57,592 nt of DNA, from the NCBI GenBank assembly GCA_038065175.1, contig JBBTRN010000002.1:1-57592 (forward strand), read 5' to 3'. Position 1 is the stretch's first letter. Each line of letters begins with the position of its first letter. This stretch comes from JBBTRN01 sp038065175. Lineage in GTDB: Bacteria > Patescibacteriota > Doudnabacteria > UBA920. Both the position numbers and the translations under genes were made by a program. The notes under the pieces were generated by a model. That model did no database searches. It was not told the origin of the DNA and saw only the letters and a list, made by a program, of their open reading frames with translations. Of this stretch, positions 55,383 to 57,592 are shown one piece after another.

Positions 55383-55730
55383 ATGCAAGATGACCGGTGG
55401 CAGCAACTAGTAGAAATGGCCAGGAAGAATTTTAGGAATGTGTCGCAACATTCCGAGGATTTAATAATGGAAACACAAGACGGGCCAATTAAGCAGGGGA
55501 CGAAAGATTTGCTGCTGTTTGACCATCCATCAGGCGACAAATATAAATTAGTGCGCGAAAACCGCCCGTTGGTATTGGAAAAAAAACAGCATTTTTCCCA
55601 CCGGATGGGGGACACGGCCAGGACAGAGTATAAACATTCAGAAACCGAATTTTCTCATAAATTACGCGTCTATAAAGAGGTTGGATTTGATGAATGGGAA
55701 GAAATAACCCTCGACAGGCTCGGGTTATAA
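55383..55730 (+). CDS. Unknown small protein with repeat-derived C-terminus
   Basis: 115 aa. Soluble, rich in charged residues and His (HFSHRMGDTARTEYKHSETEFSH), with no Cys. The last residues TLDRLGL are encoded by CCTCGACAGGCTCGGG, one of the dispersed short repeats, so the stop codon seems to have been acquired from a repeat. Not recognised. Confidence 0.6.
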   Translation: MQDDRWQQLVEMARKNFRNVSQHSEDLIMETQDGPIKQGTKDLLLFDHPSGDKYKLVRENRPLVLEKKQHFSHRMGDTARTEYKHSETEFSHKLRVYKEVGFDEWEEITLDRLGL

Positions 55731-55734
55731 ATTT

Positions 55735-55806
55735 CTAATGTCGAATTACTAATTTTTGGCATTTGGCATTGATTAGGCATTCGTCATTAGTAATTAGAAA
55801 TTTGGA
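55735..55806. repeat. Inverted A/T-rich spacer repeat
   Basis: AAATTTCTAATG and ATTAGAAATTT ends with GGCATTTGGCATTGATTAGG between them. It fills the gap before the nucleotidyltransferase gene. Confidence 0.5.
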
Positions 55807-56724
55807 ATGTTAAAAAATAGAATTTTATCCACTCTCAAATTTTTTGACCTTCAGGACATTCCTTTGACCTTGCTTGAATTGCATCGTTTTTTAATTGGGG
55901 ATATTGGCCAAATCAAATTAAGCCTAGATGCCAACTGGGAGCTGTCTGCGCCCCAAAATTTAAGCCACGCGAGTTTAGGCATAACCATGGACCAAATTTT
56001 ATATTGCCTGGACAACGAGTGCCAGGCAGAGGCGGAAAATACTTTGGGCTATTATCATTTAAGCGGCCGTTCCGAAATAGTCCACGCCAGGCGGGACAAT
56101 TATTTATTTGGCTTAAAAAGGGAAAAGAGGATTAAGCGATTTGCAAACTTTTTAAGATATTTGCCTTTTGTGAGGGGGGCGGCGATTGGCGGGAGCCAGT
56201 CATTGGGGCAGCAAAAGGAAAAATCGGACATTGATTTGTTTATTGTCGCTGAACCGGGATTTTTGTGGGCGACAAGGACGGCGGTTAGCGTATTTTTCCA
56301 AATTTTTGGGCTCCGCAGGCACGGCTCAAAAATTAAAGACCGGTTTTGCCTTAACCATTATGTCGCGGGGGGAAAACGCGTGGACCGCGAACGGAACTTG
56401 TATAAGGCAATGGAATACGCCCGGCTAAGGCCTATAGTTTACCCGCAAGGCGTGGGACAATTTTTGGAAAACAATAAAGATTGGACGCAATTTTTTTTCC
56501 CCAATTTTTATAATGACATTTTTTTTGAGAAGCAGTCCAAAATCCAAAAGTTGTTTGAAACCCTTTTAAAAAATCCTTTCGGGAAATTGCTTGAAAGGAT
56601 TTTGGGTTTTTTCCAAAAGCATAAAATCCACGAAGACGAGTTTACATTTGTGCTCTCTGACGAGCTGTCTTTCCATCCGCAGAGCCAGCACCGGGCTTTG
56701 CTATCTCGCTTTTTTAGCCATTAA
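55807..56724 (+). CDS. Nucleotidyltransferase-domain protein
   Basis: 305 aa. The motif IGGSQSLGQQKEKSDIDLFIVAE is a Pol-beta-type nucleotidyltransferase core with GS and the Asp pair. An N-terminal part of about 110 residues (ILSTLKFFDLQDIPLTLLELHRFL) looks like a winged helix, and the C-terminal part is helical and aromatic. The target of nucleotide transfer is unknown. It is much larger than the MNT antitoxin type and has no HEPN partner. Confidence 0.75.
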   Translation: MLKNRILSTLKFFDLQDIPLTLLELHRFLIGDIGQIKLSLDANWELSAPQNLSHASLGITMDQILYCLDNECQAEAENTLGYYHLSGRSEIVHARRDNYLFGLKREKRIKRFANFLRYLPFVRGAAIGGSQSLGQQKEKSDIDLFIVAEPGFLWATRTAVSVFFQIFGLRRHGSKIKDRFCLNHYVAGGKRVDRERNLYKAMEYARLRPIVYPQGVGQFLENNKDWTQFFFPNFYNDIFFEKQSKIQKLFETLLKNPFGKLLERILGFFQKHKIHEDEFTFVLSDELSFHPQSQHRALLSRFFSH

Positions 56725-56768
56725 AGTCATTAGCTAAAACAATACATTTGTACAAAGTTTACTAAAAG

Positions 56769-57509
56769 TTATTTTTTTGAGAATTCCATTAAAACAAATA
56801 TTGGAAAGCGGTGCAGTCTGTATTTTAGGCTGTATGCGGCATCATCAGGATCCGATTTAATATCCGCCATAAATTTCATCGTAAAACCCAAATTAAGCAG
56901 TAAATTTATTTGTTCCGGCAGGGTGTAAAAATAGGAAGTTAAATTTTTGTTCCAAACAAAGGCGCGGTCAGTATTTTTTTGAAAATCAAAATACGGTCTT
57001 AGCTTCAGCGCCGGCTTTTTCATAAGCAGTCTGCCTATTGGGTCTCGCTTCCAAACACCCACCGGAAAGCCATAGTAAGGGTTGACGGTAACGATTATGA
57101 GCCTTCCGTCTTCTTTCACTACCCTTTTTATTTCCAAGAAAGCTGTTTGCTGATCCTTTAAATCCAGGGCAGACAAAGACAAAATTACGCTGTCAAACAG
57201 CGCGTTAGTATACGGCAGTTTTTTTGTGAGATCACAGATTTGAAAATCTATGTTAGGATAATCCGCCTTTGCTTTTTTGATTAGTTGCGGCGAAATGTCA
57301 CAGGCCTTAACCCGGTGCCCCCTATCTGCCAGCATTTTAGACAGCCAGCCCGGTCCGCACCCTGCGTCTAAAATAGCGAGGTTGGGTGAATCAGTCAGGC
57401 GTTTTAAAACCGATTCGGAAATTACCTGTTTGAAGGTTTTCCCATCTGTTGACCCCAAAAAATCCAAATACCCTTGTGCGCCCTGGTAATTAGAATAGTT
57501 TGATTCCAT
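56769..57509 (-). CDS. Class I SAM-dependent methyltransferase
   Basis: 246 aa. Motif I ILDAGCGPGWLSKML, acidic motif KACDISPQLI, and FDSVILSLSALD mark the UbiE-like Methyltransf_11 type. The C-terminal third is aromatic and may bind the substrate (NPYYGFPVGVWKRDPIG). The substrate cannot be assigned; no pathway genes are adjacent. Confidence 0.85.
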   Translation of the reverse strand: MESNYSNYQGAQGYLDFLGSTDGKTFKQVISESVLKRLTDSPNLAILDAGCGPGWLSKMLADRGHRVKACDISPQLIKKAKADYPNIDFQICDLTKKLPYTNALFDSVILSLSALDLKDQQTAFLEIKRVVKEDGRLIIVTVNPYYGFPVGVWKRDPIGRLLMKKPALKLRPYFDFQKNTDRAFVWNKNLTSYFYTLPEQINLLLNLGFTMKFMADIKSDPDDAAYSLKYRLHRFPIFVLMEFSKK

Positions 57510-57554
57510 AAAGTCATTATAGCATTAAAATTTCTTGATTCGCCTCCGCTAATA

Positions 57555-57574
57555 CCCCGCGGCTTGCCGCGGGG
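57555..57574. repeat. CCCCGCGGC hairpin near the window end
   Basis: CCCCGCGGCTTGCCGCGGGG, identical to 42437-42456. It may be part of another copy of the larger element that continues past the window. Confidence 0.8.
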
Positions 57575-57592
57575 AAAATAGAATGCGGCGAA

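Noticed and set aside
1..57592. Recoding of TGA (as in some CPR groups)
   Set aside because: TGA ends several clear genes (ndh, pth upstream partner, cobO) at their family-expected lengths, so the standard code fits.

Overview
The window looks like a chromosomal piece of a Candidate Phyla Radiation (Patescibacteria) bacterium, most likely of the Parcubacteria type. The reasons are many short, tightly packed genes, several protein types that recur in such genomes (DUF5663, LCP protein, lone PaaX/Cas2-like protein, DUF559, DUF6580), few biosynthetic genes, and use of the standard code (TGA is a stop). The placement is inference; there is no rRNA to confirm it. Background composition is moderately AT-rich, with one clearly GC-richer island.

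Layout. 0-6.6 kb: end of a response regulator, an RlmI-like methyltransferase, tRNA-Lys, a type IV pilin, an unknown 491-aa protein coupled to a DapF-like racemase, a type II NADH dehydrogenase and a DUF559 protein. 7-18 kb: topA, two small GC-rich genes with strong ribosome sites, a CapA-like phosphatase, dprA, pth, a PIN toxin pair, der and an LCP cell-wall protein. 18.0-18.5 kb: a tRNA-Val lying inside the D-loop of a second, degenerate tRNA-Val. 18.5-23.3 kb: lepB, a HisRS-like protein, a HIT protein, rpsU, yqeY, ftsA. 23.5-30 kb: a GC-rich island of four membrane or secreted proteins, including a vWA protein. 30.3-39.6 kb: a same-strand run of unknown proteins with a 1665-aa protein that appears to carry a GT-A glycosyltransferase-like domain. 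39.6-42.4 kb: a MNT/HEPN pair, ftsZ and a small secreted protein.

43-48.5 kb looks like a cobalamin block: nrdR, B12-dependent ribonucleotide reductase, cobalamin adenosyltransferase, a DUF4430 (transcobalamin-like) lipoprotein and a DUF6580 membrane protein. 48.5-57.6 kb holds a truncated DUF167 gene, a PaaX/Cas2-like protein bracketed by perfect palindromes, comEC, a cyclophilin, ndk, rel, fpg, small CPR-type proteins, a nucleotidyltransferase and a methyltransferase. Pilin, DprA and ComEC together suggest DNA uptake; FtsA and FtsZ (with matching C-terminal tails) give the division core.

The strongest unexplained pattern is repetitive. Many intergenic gaps hold arrays of degenerate 7-nt units (for example TAGNNNN or TAANNNN) followed by an inverted array (CTANNNN or TTANNNN). 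Related 7-nt and 9-nt arrays, and several palindromic elements, also sit in frame inside conserved genes (topA, pth, der, capA, cobO, the rRNA methyltransferase, the DUF6580 gene).
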